Program-made: the position numbers and the translations under genes
Origin: Desulfocapsa sp.
GTDB lineage: Bacteria; Desulfobacterota; Desulfobulbia; Desulfobulbales; Desulfocapsaceae
DNA length: 10,750 nucleotides
Assembly: GCA_029942265.1 (NCBI GenBank)
Contig: JAOZTO010000052.1
Location: 1 to 10,750 of the forward strand
Direction of reading: 5' to 3'
The notes under the pieces: generated by a model
Seen by the model: only the letters and a program-made list of their open reading frames with translations
What the model was told of the DNA's origin: nothing
Database searches by the model: none
Shown here: positions 1 through 7,962 of the stretch, in pieces
Layout: each line of letters begins with the position of its first letter
Position numbering within the stretch: the first letter of the stretch is position 1

Positions 1-247
1 TTTTAGAAAATTCTTCGATTTTGAACGAAATGCCTATTCTCGGACAAGCTCCTAGATAAAGCGAAGATGGGGTGCTAGCCGAATAGTTACTATTTTCCTT
101 TATTATAACTTAGGAATAGAGTATATTCCCCTGCATCCTCGTCGCATTACGTTACGGAGTCAACAGTTTCTCTTATAGTGGAACAAAACGTATGTATCGT
201 GGGTATGCCCGTTCTTTTTTTCATTCCAAACATTACACAGGTACACC
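1..247. other. Non-coding leader upstream of the barrel gene
   Basis: I see no convincing gene here. The left part (about 46-90) matches the right end of the miniature element at 9618-9751 and is listed separately. Bases 113-129 form a small inverted repeat (GGAATA, five-base loop, TATTCC) that could fold but has no T-run after it. A TATAGT hexamer at 174-179 is a possible -10 box for the downstream gene, but no good -35 box sits at the right distance, so I do not call a promoter. The first 60 bases have only short open stretches on either strand. Confidence 0.5.
46..90 (+). mobile_element. Right end of an IS66-type element related to the 9618-9751 copy
   Basis: Bases 62-90 match 9723-9751 at 28 of 29 positions; the one difference is G for T at base 86. 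The similarity extends leftwards more loosely, with ACAAGCT shared and then a short indel, to about base 46. In the complete copy this stretch is the right terminus, ending in TTAC, the complement of the GTAA start typical of IS66-family ends. Here the end falls at base 90, so the duplicated target would be TATTTTCC (91-98). The left part of this copy is not recognisable in the window: it is either outside it or too diverged. It may be the end of a full insertion sequence or of another miniature element. Confidence 0.6.
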
Positions 248-1570
248 ATGAAACATTATACCTTAATACAATCTTTCTGCCTTGTCGCTCTCGCAAGTCT
301 CCTTGTCATTCCCTCCTTACAGGCAAGACCAAGAACCTCTGTTAAGAGTACAATCAGCAGAGAAGAAAATCCCAATGGCGGCACAAAAAACAGCCTCATC
401 TTACCCTACGCCTTCTCGACTGAAAGCATGGGAGTTACCATGGGTGTTGGTGGTGGAGTAAAAGGATACGGCCAGGATCAACTGCTTCTAGGGGCAACTG
501 CATTTGGAAGTGTTGATGGAGCAGCCGCGCTCTTTCTCGGAATGTGGGATTATCGCCCATCGTTTGCAAATCGCTTCTTTCTGAGTGCTCAGGGGATGGT
601 GGGACATTACCCAAAAAATCGTGCGTATACCGATGTCGAATTTCAGCCGGATACCATTCATGCTGGCAGTAATGATTCTGACATGAATGACTATGCGGAA
701 GACAGCGGTTACGATAACTGGACCGATTTCAGAATTGAATTTGTTATGCCTTGGGGATCGGCTCATAATGATTCCATGCAACACTACACGTTAAAGAATG
801 GTTTGCTCCAATCTCCACCTGTTGGTGGTGATACTTGGAATCCATTAAAAAGCGGTGTGAGTACAATTCTTCTCAGACAATTTAATCGCTATCGCAGTTT
901 TGAACTTGAAAACGGTGAGAAAGCAGCTACAGTTCATCCATTTGAACTTGCCTTTTCCTATAATAACACTGATTTCCCTTCAAATCCATCTAAAGGTAGT
1001 AATCAATATATTGGCGTGACCCACGATTTTGGCTGGCTGGAGTCTCCCAATGAATGGACTTTTCTTGAGTTTGAAGCAAGTAAATATTTTTCACTCGGAA
1101 GCTCTGATTGGGCAAGACAACGTATCGTTGCCCTTAATGTATGGACAGGAAACAGCCTTGACTGGAACAAACAAACAAATCCGGACGGTTCAATATCCAT
1201 CACAGACCGACCACCTTTTTACGAAGGTGCGACACTTGGTGGATTCTACAGGATGCGTGCTTACCCCATGGATCGTTTCAACGACCGTTCCGTTATCTAC
1301 ACTGCTGCCGAATACCGTTACACTTTGGATTGGAATCCCATCGGCAATATCTCCTGGCTCAAATTTCTCAAAAGTGACTGGTTGCAATTAGTTGCTTTTG
1401 CTGAAGGTGGAAGAGTTGCTGACGAGTACGGCTCTGACCTGCTCAAAAACTGGAAAGCAGATGGTGGCTTTGGTCTTCGCTCTATGTTCAGTAGTGCCGT
1501 TGTTCGTCTCGACGTTGGCTTTTCCGAAGAAAGCACATCAGCCTGGGTTATGTTCGGACAACCCTTTTAA
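248..1570 (+). CDS. Omp85/BamA-TamA-type outer-membrane beta-barrel protein without POTRA domains
   Basis: This is a predicted outer-membrane protein of 440 residues. A classic signal peptide occupies residues 1-26: a short basic start, a hydrophobic core, then SLQA before the mature RPRTS end. The rest has alternating aromatic and polar strands and ends in GQPF, with the terminal Phe expected of barrels inserted by the BAM machinery. The segment LGGFYRMRAYPMDRFNDR (about 330-347), followed by an EYRY strand, corresponds to the LRGY...RFRDR...EYR signature of the bacterial surface antigen (Omp85) barrel. The glycine of LRGY is alanine here (A338). Only about 25 residues separate the signal peptide from the first strands, so the POTRA repeats of BamA/TamA are absent. 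Its role could be lipid or protein transport or a simple porin-like barrel; I cannot tell which. A weak AGG lies 6 bases before the ATG. dtd follows after 11 bases. Confidence 0.75.
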   Translation: MKHYTLIQSFCLVALASLLVIPSLQARPRTSVKSTISREENPNGGTKNSLILPYAFSTESMGVTMGVGGGVKGYGQDQLLLGATAFGSVDGAAALFLGMWDYRPSFANRFFLSAQGMVGHYPKNRAYTDVEFQPDTIHAGSNDSDMNDYAEDSGYDNWTDFRIEFVMPWGSAHNDSMQHYTLKNGLLQSPPVGGDTWNPLKSGVSTILLRQFNRYRSFELENGEKAATVHPFELAFSYNNTDFPSNPSKGSNQYIGVTHDFGWLESPNEWTFLEFEASKYFSLGSSDWARQRIVALNVWTGNSLDWNKQTNPDGSISITDRPPFYEGATLGGFYRMRAYPMDRFNDRSVIYTAAEYRYTLDWNPIGNISWLKFLKSDWLQLVAFAEGGRVADEYGSDLLKNWKADGGFGLRSMFSSAVVRLDVGFSEESTSAWVMFGQPF

Positions 1571-1581
1571 CAGGCTCTTTT

Positions 1582-2031
1582 ATGCGTGCAGTTATTCAAC
1601 GAGTCAGCAGCGCCTCAGTTACTGTTGACTCGATAATAACAGGTAAAATCGACGATGGTCTTCTGATTTTTCTTGGTATCCATAAAGATGATAGCAAAAA
1701 GGAAATTCAGTGGCTAACGGATAAAATCATCAACCTGCGTATTTTTGAAGATGACGCTGGAAAGATGAATGATTCCCTGCTTGATACCGGCGGTGCTATT
1801 CTTGTTGTTTCTCAGTTTACTCTCTATGGCGACTGCCGCAAAGGTCGCCGTCCCGGATATTCCACAGCCGCATCCCGTGATAAGGCAAGAAATATGTATC
1901 AGGATTTTGTTTATGCACTTCAGCAGACAGACATCCCAACAGCATGCGGCAGGTTTCAGGCGCATATGAATGTAGAACTTGTTAATGACGGCCCCGTAAC
2001 CCTCTTACTCGATTCCTCAAAACTCTTTTAA
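1582..2031 (+). CDS. dtd: D-aminoacyl-tRNA deacylase (D-Tyr-tRNA deacylase)
   Basis: This cytoplasmic proofreading enzyme hydrolyses the ester bond of D-aminoacyl-tRNAs (and Gly-tRNA-Ala), recycling tRNA and keeping D-amino acids out of proteins. At 149 residues it has the usual family length. It starts with the hallmark MRAVIQRV strand and carries the SQFTLYGD motif with S77 and T80. The NDGPVT motif near the C-terminus contains the Gly-cisPro pair (G137-P138) that reads chirality in this family. The start is supported by the conserved N-terminus and an AGG at 1572-1574. It lies 11 bases after the barrel gene and 16 before the protease gene, so all three may share a transcript, although their functions are unrelated. 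No odd features are seen. Confidence 0.96.
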   Translation: MRAVIQRVSSASVTVDSIITGKIDDGLLIFLGIHKDDSKKEIQWLTDKIINLRIFEDDAGKMNDSLLDTGGAILVVSQFTLYGDCRKGRRPGYSTAASRDKARNMYQDFVYALQQTDIPTACGRFQAHMNVELVNDGPVTLLLDSSKLF

Positions 2032-2047
2032 ACACATAAAAACTACA

Positions 2048-4966
2048 ATGACTTATACTCAAGGCACCTCGTATTCAGGTTTCACCCTGAAGCAATTTCA
2101 ACATATTGATGAAATAAAAGCAGATGTATATCTTTTTGAGCACGACACCCTTGGCTGTCCACTGCTTGCCATTAAAAATAATGACAGCAACAAGACATTT
2201 TCTGCCTCATTCAACACCATTCCCACCGACTCAAAAGGTGTTGCCCATATCCTTGAGCATTCGGTGCTTATGGGTTCAAAAAAATATCCTGTAAAGGATG
2301 TTTTTGGTGAAATCAACAAGGGCGGTTTGATGACATTTTTAAATGCCATGACCGGATCTGATATCACCTACTATCCCTTTGCCACTCGAAACCTGAAGGA
2401 ATATTTCAATATCATGGATGTGTATATGGATGTGGTGCTCAACCCACTTCTCGCACAATCCACATTTGAGCAGGAAGGCTGGCATTACCACCAGGAAAGT
2501 GCAGATGCGCCACTGCAGTTTCAGGGTGTGGTGTACAATGAGATGAAAGGGGCATTTTCAGATCCTATCCGGTTAATTTTTCACCATATTTTTGGCGGTC
2601 TTATGCCAAACTCCACCTATGCCCACGAATCAGGCGGTGACCCCAAAAATATTCCAGATCTCTCATATGAGGACTTCTGTACCTTCCATAAAACTCATTA
2701 CCATCCATCAAATGGCACATTTTTCGTTTATGGCGATGCTGATCTTGCTGATGAACTAAGCTATTTACAGGATAAATTTCTCTCAAAGTTCCCTGACAAA
2801 AATAAACGTGTCGAAGTGATCACAGGAGATGATATTCAGGAGATCACCTATATCGAAGATTGCTATAGTGTAGACTCAACGGATATCAGTGAAAAAACAT
2901 TTCTTGCAGTTGCCAGTAAGGTGTCAACAGTTCTTGATCGTGAAGACAACGCAGCATTTCAGATCATTGCCAACATTCTCTACAACTCGGACGCATCGCC
3001 TCTTAAAAATACTATTATAACCAGTGGCTTGTGTAAAGACTTTGGCGGATTCTATCTTTCAACATCTAGTTTTAAAACCATGATGGTCACTTACCTTGTT
3101 GGAAGTGACCCGGACAAGCGGGATACATTCCTGAATCTGTACAACTCAACTCTTACGCAAATGGCAGCGGAAGGCCTGGGGAGTGAACTGATCCTTTCTG
3201 AACTAAACAAATACGAATTCAGCGTGAGAGAAGAAGGGTGTAAAGCTCAGCGTGGACTAGATCTTATAGGCAAAGCACTCCCGGCCTTTAAGTATGGAAC
3301 TGATCCCTATGATGCATTACAGATTAATGAGCTGTTTGCAACTATTCGCAAAAAGGCGTTGAACGAACAGTATTTTGAAAAATTGATCCAAAAATATCTG
3401 CTCGACAACCATGCCACAGTGGTTGTTACCTTAAAACCAGATCCTGAAAAACAGGCTCGTGACCTAAATACAGAAGCAGACAGGCTGAAATCCTACGCAC
3501 AGAGCCTTGATGTTTCAGGCCAAGAACAACTCATTGCACGAACAGTAGCATTGATGGAAAATCAGCGACAGGCAAATAGTGTGGAAACACTTGCTCTACT
3601 GCCAAATCTTGCGCTAAGCGACCTAGAGCCTAAACAGGATTTTCATCAGGTGCAGGTTTCAGCAATTGCTGGTCATGAACTCCTTATCAGTGAGTTAAAT
3701 ACCGATCATATTTCATACATTGATATCGGCTTTGACATTGCATCTCTTCCTTCCAAATATCTTCCATGGCTGGATCTCTTTGGCAGCATAGTCACAGAAA
3801 TTGGCACATCCAAAATGGATTTCATGCATTTTGCCAGAGAAATTGCCACCTGTACCGGAGGTTTTTCTCACAGTTTTCAATGTCATGTTAGCAAAAATGG
3901 AGGTGGTGATTTTCGTCCCATACTCTGGTTTCAAATGAAATGTCTACCGGAATATCAGGAACGAGCCATGCAGCTTCTAACTGAGGTGTTTTCTGATCTT
4001 TCACTACAGGACAGAGGACATATTCAGGAAATTGTTGTTCGTGATTTTGCATGGACAGAACATGCCGCCCAAAGCGAAGGATACAACCTTCCTACATCAC
4101 TAGCCTTTGCTCAACTAAGTAGAGCAGGTGCCTGTAATGAAATGGTGTCAGGTGTCACCAACTACCGTAGCACTCAAAAACTTGCCCGTAACTATGCAAA
4201 AAACGAAGAATCCTTTCTGAGCGGTCTGAAAGAGATGGCTGATATTATTTTTAATCGAAACAATCTCACCTTCTCCATTACCGCCAACTCAAGTGAAGTA
4301 AAAAGTTTTACACAGCATTGTGAAGGAATGCTTAGATCTCTCCCTGATACTGTACTGAGCAAACAAAAACTGATCACACCAACACTTCCAAAGAATCAAG
4401 CCCTTATCACTTCAGCTGAAGTTGTATATGCTGTACAAGGTGGCAATCTACTCCCTGAAGGTGTGGGCTATAATGGACATTTTGAAGTACTCAAAACGTA
4501 TCTTTCCCGAGACTATCTCTGGAATAGTGTGCGCCAGATGGGTGGTGCATATGGCTGTTTTATCCAGTTCAGTCATATCAGTGGTAATTTTGCAGTTATC
4601 AGTTATCGTGACCCCCAGGTACGAAAAACATACGACAGCTATCAGGCAATGGCTGGAGTAATCAAAAACCTTGAGTTACCACAGGAAGTTCTGCAACAAT
4701 TAATAATCGGTACCTATGGGAATTTTACTCCGCATCAGGCGTCAGCTGCAATCGGTGCCTCTGCCCGCAATGAATATCTCAATGGTATTACCGCAGAGTT
4801 CAAACAACAACGCATTGAAGAGATCATTTCAACTTCTGTAGAAGATATGCGTTCCTACGCTGACTCCTTTGCCGAAATGCAAAAAAACAGTAACCGGATG
4901 ATCATTGGAAATAGGGCGAAGATTGAAGCTGATCGTGACTTGTTCGATCAAATAGGGGAATTATAG
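2048..4966 (+). CDS. M16C metalloprotease, PreP/presequence-protease-like
   Basis: This 972-residue member of the pitrilysin/insulinase clan is of PreP type, a zinc peptidase that degrades short unfolded peptides inside a closed two-half chamber. The inverted zinc motif HILEH is at residues 67-71 (zinc ligands H67 and H71, catalytic base E70), inside the typical stretch GVAHILEHSVLMGSKKYPVK. The distal glutamate ligand is E165 in VVYNEMKGAF. The second half has R829 and Y835 in SVRQMGGAYG, matching the Arg/Tyr pair that grips the substrate in M16 enzymes. Length and both halves look complete. I see no signal peptide, so a cytoplasmic location is expected. There is no clear ribosome-binding site before the ATG, but the N-terminal MTYTQGTSYSGF resembles family starts. 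It ends two bases before the methyltransferase gene. Confidence 0.93.
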   Translation: MTYTQGTSYSGFTLKQFQHIDEIKADVYLFEHDTLGCPLLAIKNNDSNKTFSASFNTIPTDSKGVAHILEHSVLMGSKKYPVKDVFGEINKGGLMTFLNAMTGSDITYYPFATRNLKEYFNIMDVYMDVVLNPLLAQSTFEQEGWHYHQESADAPLQFQGVVYNEMKGAFSDPIRLIFHHIFGGLMPNSTYAHESGGDPKNIPDLSYEDFCTFHKTHYHPSNGTFFVYGDADLADELSYLQDKFLSKFPDKNKRVEVITGDDIQEITYIEDCYSVDSTDISEKTFLAVASKVSTVLDREDNAAFQIIANILYNSDASPLKNTIITSGLCKDFGGFYLSTSSFKTMMVTYLVGSDPDKRDTFLNLYNSTLTQMAAEGLGSELILSELNKYEFSVREEGCKAQRGLDLIGKALPAFKYGTDPYDALQINELFATIRKKALNEQYFEKLIQKYLLDNHATVVVTLKPDPEKQARDLNTEADRLKSYAQSLDVSGQEQLIARTVALMENQRQANSVETLALLPNLALSDLEPKQDFHQVQVSAIAGHELLISELNTDHISYIDIGFDIASLPSKYLPWLDLFGSIVTEIGTSKMDFMHFAREIATCTGGFSHSFQCHVSKNGGGDFRPILWFQMKCLPEYQERAMQLLTEVFSDLSLQDRGHIQEIVVRDFAWTEHAAQSEGYNLPTSLAFAQLSRAGACNEMVSGVTNYRSTQKLARNYAKNEESFLSGLKEMADIIFNRNNLTFSITANSSEVKSFTQHCEGMLRSLPDTVLSKQKLITPTLPKNQALITSAEVVYAVQGGNLLPEGVGYNGHFEVLKTYLSRDYLWNSVRQMGGAYGCFIQFSHISGNFAVISYRDPQVRKTYDSYQAMAGVIKNLELPQEVLQQLIIGTYGNFTPHQASAAIGASARNEYLNGITAEFKQQRIEEIISTSVEDMRSYADSFAEMQKNSNRMIIGNRAKIEADRDLFDQIGEL

Positions 4967-4968
4967 GG

Positions 4969-5589
4969 ATGAGTACAAAACATTTCGACAAAGCAGCCAT
5001 AGATTATGACAAAAAAACACGACGCATTGAACTTGCCGACAAGATAAGCAGCGCCATTATTCAACTGCCCCTATCAAAGCAGATGAACGGTATCGAATAT
5101 GGTTGCGGTACCGGCCTTGTCGGCATGACTGTTGCCCCATCTCTGGACACACTGCTTGCCATAGATAGTTCACAAGGGATGCTTGACGTGCTACAGGAAA
5201 AAATCCAGGAGCAGGGAATCACAAATATCAAAACCCTCTGCTGTGATTTTTCAACTGAGTCTTTCACTGAAAAACAGGATTTGATTATTTGCTCCATGAC
5301 GCTGCACCACTTAAAAAATGCAAAGGATCTTCTGCTACAATTTGCAGCACTGCTTAAGCCCGGTGGTTACCTTGCAATTGCAGATTGTGTAACCGAGGAT
5401 GGTTCTTTCCACGATCCTTCCGCTGAGGGCATTTGGCATCACGGATTTGACCCTGAAGAGTTGAAGACGTTCCTCGGAAATGCTGGTATGGGTTCTTTGC
5501 AAAGTACCATTGTTCACAGCATCATCAAGAATACAAACAGCAAGAAAGAGTTCCCAGTATTTCTTCTTACAGGTCAGAAAAACAACTAA
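4969..5589 (+). CDS. Class I SAM-dependent methyltransferase, substrate unknown
   Basis: This 206-residue Rossmann-fold methyltransferase (Methyltransf_11/25-like) is probably cytoplasmic. The SAM-binding motif I is EYGCGTGLVG at about 43-52. The acidic residue that contacts the ribose is D66 in LLAIDSSQGM. The later motifs are DLIICSMTLHHL (104-115) and LLKPGGYLAIAD (128-139). Nothing in the sequence identifies the methyl acceptor; small molecules are common for this group. The start is well supported: an AGGGG at 4954-4958 lies inside the end of the protease gene, 10 bases before the ATG, and the two genes are only two bases apart. The next gene follows after 21 bases, so it may belong functionally either to the protease or to the exporter cassette downstream. 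Confidence 0.9.
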   Translation: MSTKHFDKAAIDYDKKTRRIELADKISSAIIQLPLSKQMNGIEYGCGTGLVGMTVAPSLDTLLAIDSSQGMLDVLQEKIQEQGITNIKTLCCDFSTESFTEKQDLIICSMTLHHLKNAKDLLLQFAALLKPGGYLAIADCVTEDGSFHDPSAEGIWHHGFDPEELKTFLGNAGMGSLQSTIVHSIIKNTNSKKEFPVFLLTGQKNN

Positions 5590-5610
5590 TCCATTCCATT
5601 GTTGATCTGA

Positions 5611-6030
5611 ATGAAGTGCATAAATGTCCCCCAAGACAACATTATAACCTACGCAAACAACAAAAAAGTGATGTATGCAACGGATGGCGCAGGTCACTAT
5701 AGCATTATTACATCCAGTGGCTGGGAGATTGAAGAACAAGCTACCATGCAGGCTGTTCAAGAACTTGATCGTCTGGCAAATGATGCCTTTGTACAAGTGC
5801 AGAATGGTGAAAAATCCCCCCTTTATTTTCACATGTATAATTGTCGCATGGATCTGCAAATACTTTCAGAATCAACCGGACTATTTAAATGGAGAATAAG
5901 GCGTCATTTTGAGCCATCTGTATTCAATAAACTCTCCCTCTCTATAACGGCTCGTTACGAAGATGCCCTTGGCATAACAGCTCACGAACTCTGTCATTTA
6001 CCCGAACCGCACAACAGCAATGACAATTAA
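5611..6030 (+). CDS. Unrecognised 139-residue protein, possible degenerate helix-turn-helix at the C-terminal end
   Basis: I do not recognise the family. The start is fixed at its earliest by an in-frame TGA directly before the ATG; no clear ribosome-binding site is visible. The N-terminal half (1-75) is mixed, with no membrane segment or signal peptide. The C-terminal part, about 80-131, begins MDLQILSESTGLFKWRIRRH and ends ARYEDALGITAHELCHLP. The last piece resembles the final helices of Cro/XRE-type domains (a pattern such as 'A-x-A-L-G-I-x-x-x-E-L'), and the basic KWRIRRH could sit in a recognition region. This is pattern resemblance only. The gene overlaps the BtrH-like gene by 11 bases and is therefore likely translationally coupled to it, which suggests a regulator or partner of the BtrH/ABC cassette. 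The reading frame looks real: it is full length, tightly packed and on the operon strand. Confidence 0.75.
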   Translation: MKCINVPQDNIITYANNKKVMYATDGAGHYSIITSSGWEIEEQATMQAVQELDRLANDAFVQVQNGEKSPLYFHMYNCRMDLQILSESTGLFKWRIRRHFEPSVFNKLSLSITARYEDALGITAHELCHLPEPHNSNDN

Positions 6031-7036
6031 TCAGACAAAAAAACTCTTTCAGCATAAGCATTTTGCCCATTGCGAAAGCGGTGTTATGTCTCTTATGATG
6101 AATCACCATGGCCTGCCATTGTCGGAAGCCATGGTTTTCGGCCTATCTGGGGCATTGATGTTTGCCTATATTCCGTTTGTAAAGTTTGGTGGTATGCCAC
6201 TCATTACCTTTCGTTCACGTCCTAAAAGTATAATCAAAGGACTGCGGAAGAACCTTGGTGTCAAAATGCAGATGCATACATTTTCCAAGCCACGAAAAGG
6301 AATGGAAATGCTGGACATCCTCCTTGAACAAGGAAAAATAGTCGGTGCTCAAAGTTCTGTCTTCTGGCTCCCCTATTTTCCTCCTGAGATGCGGTTTCAT
6401 TTTAATGCCCACAATCTTATTGTTTTCGGGAAAGAAGATGACGAATATCTTATCAGCGATCCTGTATTTGAAACCAGCCAGCGCTGTATCGCAAAAGATC
6501 TTGAAAAAGCGCGTTTTGTAAAGGGTATGATGGCTCCCAAAGGTTTGCTTTACTATCCGGTGTACGTTCCACAACATATTGATTATCCATCTATTATTCC
6601 AAAAGTAATACGAAAAAATGCCAAAGCCATGCTAAAGACACCTGTTCCCATTGCCGGAATTCGTGGCATTCGATCCCTTGCCAAAACTATTGGGAAACTG
6701 GACAAAAAAAACCCGGAATGGGCTAAACTCTTTGTAGGGCATATTGTACGAATGCAGGAAGAAATCGGTACTGGCGGTGCTGGATTTCGCTTTATATACG
6801 CTTCATTTCTCCAGGAAGCAGGTACCATCCTTGAAAACAAAAACCTTAGTAATATCTCAAACATGATGACAGCAGTAGGAGATGAGTGGCGCGAATTTGC
6901 TCTTCTTGCAATCACTGCAATACGTAGAAAAAAAACGAAGCAGGTGTGCTTTAACGATATCCAGAAAAAACTTTATGGTGTAGCTGATGCAGAAGCTGCA
7001 GTGTACAAGGAACTGCTGAGTATAAAACTGCCGTAA
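6020..7036 (+). CDS. BtrH N-terminal/DUF4872-type protein (papain-like acyltransferase or peptidase)
   Basis: The 338-residue product resembles proteins with a BtrH N-terminal domain followed by DUF4872. BtrH itself transfers an acyl side chain from a carrier protein to an aminoglycoside in butirosin biosynthesis, using a cysteine-peptidase-like fold. Here the N-terminal KHFAHCESGVMSLMMNHHG places a candidate nucleophile at C18. AHNLIVFG supplies H131 and YLISDPVF supplies D147, the order and spacing of a Cys/His/Asp triad as in C39-like domains. Residues from about 155 to 330 are helical and would correspond to DUF4872. I see no convincing signal peptide; the hydrophobic stretch near 38-60 (VFGLSGALMFAYIPFVKFGG) is expected to be part of the fold. 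The gene overlaps the previous gene by 11 bases and ends two bases before the ABC ATPase, pointing to a substrate that is modified or cleaved and then exported. The substrate is unknown. Confidence 0.8.
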   Translation: MTINQTKKLFQHKHFAHCESGVMSLMMNHHGLPLSEAMVFGLSGALMFAYIPFVKFGGMPLITFRSRPKSIIKGLRKNLGVKMQMHTFSKPRKGMEMLDILLEQGKIVGAQSSVFWLPYFPPEMRFHFNAHNLIVFGKEDDEYLISDPVFETSQRCIAKDLEKARFVKGMMAPKGLLYYPVYVPQHIDYPSIIPKVIRKNAKAMLKTPVPIAGIRGIRSLAKTIGKLDKKNPEWAKLFVGHIVRMQEEIGTGGAGFRFIYASFLQEAGTILENKNLSNISNMMTAVGDEWREFALLAITAIRRKKTKQVCFNDIQKKLYGVADAEAAVYKELLSIKLP

Positions 7037-7038
7037 AT

Positions 7039-7962
7039 ATGATACGCATCAATAATCTTAGCAAATATTACGGAACAACAGCTGCATTAAACGCAATCAA
7101 CATATGCATTGGAAAAGGTGTTATATTCGGCCTACTTGGCCCAAACGGTGCCGGAAAAACAACCCTGATTTCCATTTTGAACGGCTTGACCACATTCCAA
7201 GAAGGAGAAATCCTGGTATGTGATTTACCACTCCGTAAAAACCTAAGAGAAATCCGAAAACGCTGCACATTTATTCCTCAATTTCTTGCCCTGTACGATA
7301 ATCTGAGTGTTATTGAAAACCTTCATTTTTTTGCAGGGATTCAAAACATTAGCGGTACCGTATTACAAAACAATCTTGACTATGCAATTACAACAAACAG
7401 CCTGGAAAAACTGCTTAAACAAAAAGCTGTGACACTATCCGGCGGCCAGAAAAGACGACTCAATATTGCAATCGGTCTGTTAAACAATCCCGACATACTC
7501 TACTTTGACGAGCCAACCATTGGTATTGATCCGGAATCACGAAATGACATCTTAAGTACCATCCGCAGTCTCAAAAAAGATAACAAAACTGTGGTTTACA
7601 CGTCACATTACATGGATGAAATCGAAAAAATCTGTGATGAAGCAGCCATCATCAACCATGGTGAAATTATTGCACAAGGTTCACTGGACGCCTTGCTGCA
7701 AACAGCAAATGACAACTCAGCAATCATTGAGTTACACTACTCCGACCAAACATCGCTCCACTTACTCACAGACTGCATTGATACTCTTCAGGTAATTGAT
7801 GGTAGCACCCTCAAATTGAAGCAGCAGAACAGCACTAATATGTCAGCTCTGTTGAAAATTCTTGAGACCAAACAGATCGCTGTTAAACAGATTCGTTATC
7901 AATCCATGGATCTGGAATCACTTTTTATTACTCTCACTGCCTCAGAAAATTCCCATGTTTAA
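7039..7962 (+). CDS. ABC transporter ATP-binding protein (ABC-2 exporter type)
   Basis: This 307-residue ATPase powers the membrane partner encoded next. All nucleotide-binding elements are present: Walker A GPNGAGKTT (34-42), Q-loop Q81, signature LSGGQ (133-137), Walker B ILYFDEP (153-159) with catalytic E158, and H-loop H190. After about residue 215 there is a C-terminal extension of roughly 90 residues, typical of DrrA/CcmA-like exporter ATPases. The start is the first in-frame ATG consistent with the family N-terminus (MIRINNLSKYYG). It sits two bases after the BtrH-like gene and its end overlaps the permease start by 8 bases, so the two are expected to be co-translated in fixed ratio. 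The cargo cannot be read from the sequence. Confidence 0.95.
   Translation: MIRINNLSKYYGTTAALNAINICIGKGVIFGLLGPNGAGKTTLISILNGLTTFQEGEILVCDLPLRKNLREIRKRCTFIPQFLALYDNLSVIENLHFFAGIQNISGTVLQNNLDYAITTNSLEKLLKQKAVTLSGGQKRRLNIAIGLLNNPDILYFDEPTIGIDPESRNDILSTIRSLKKDNKTVVYTSHYMDEIEKICDEAAIINHGEIIAQGSLDALLQTANDNSAIIELHYSDQTSLHLLTDCIDTLQVIDGSTLKLKQQNSTNMSALLKILETKQIAVKQIRYQSMDLESLFITLTASENSHV

Noticed and set aside
5335..5859. 174-residue reading frame on the minus strand
   Set aside because: It lies opposite the end of the methyltransferase gene and the 139-residue gene, both well supported by frame, packing or motifs. Its translation shows no family motif, so it is most likely a shadow.
7862..7954. 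Upstream start for the permease adding 31 residues
   Set aside because: The extension is entirely within the ATPase gene and reads unlike a permease N-terminus. The ATG at 7955, with a typical 8-base overlap, is preferred.
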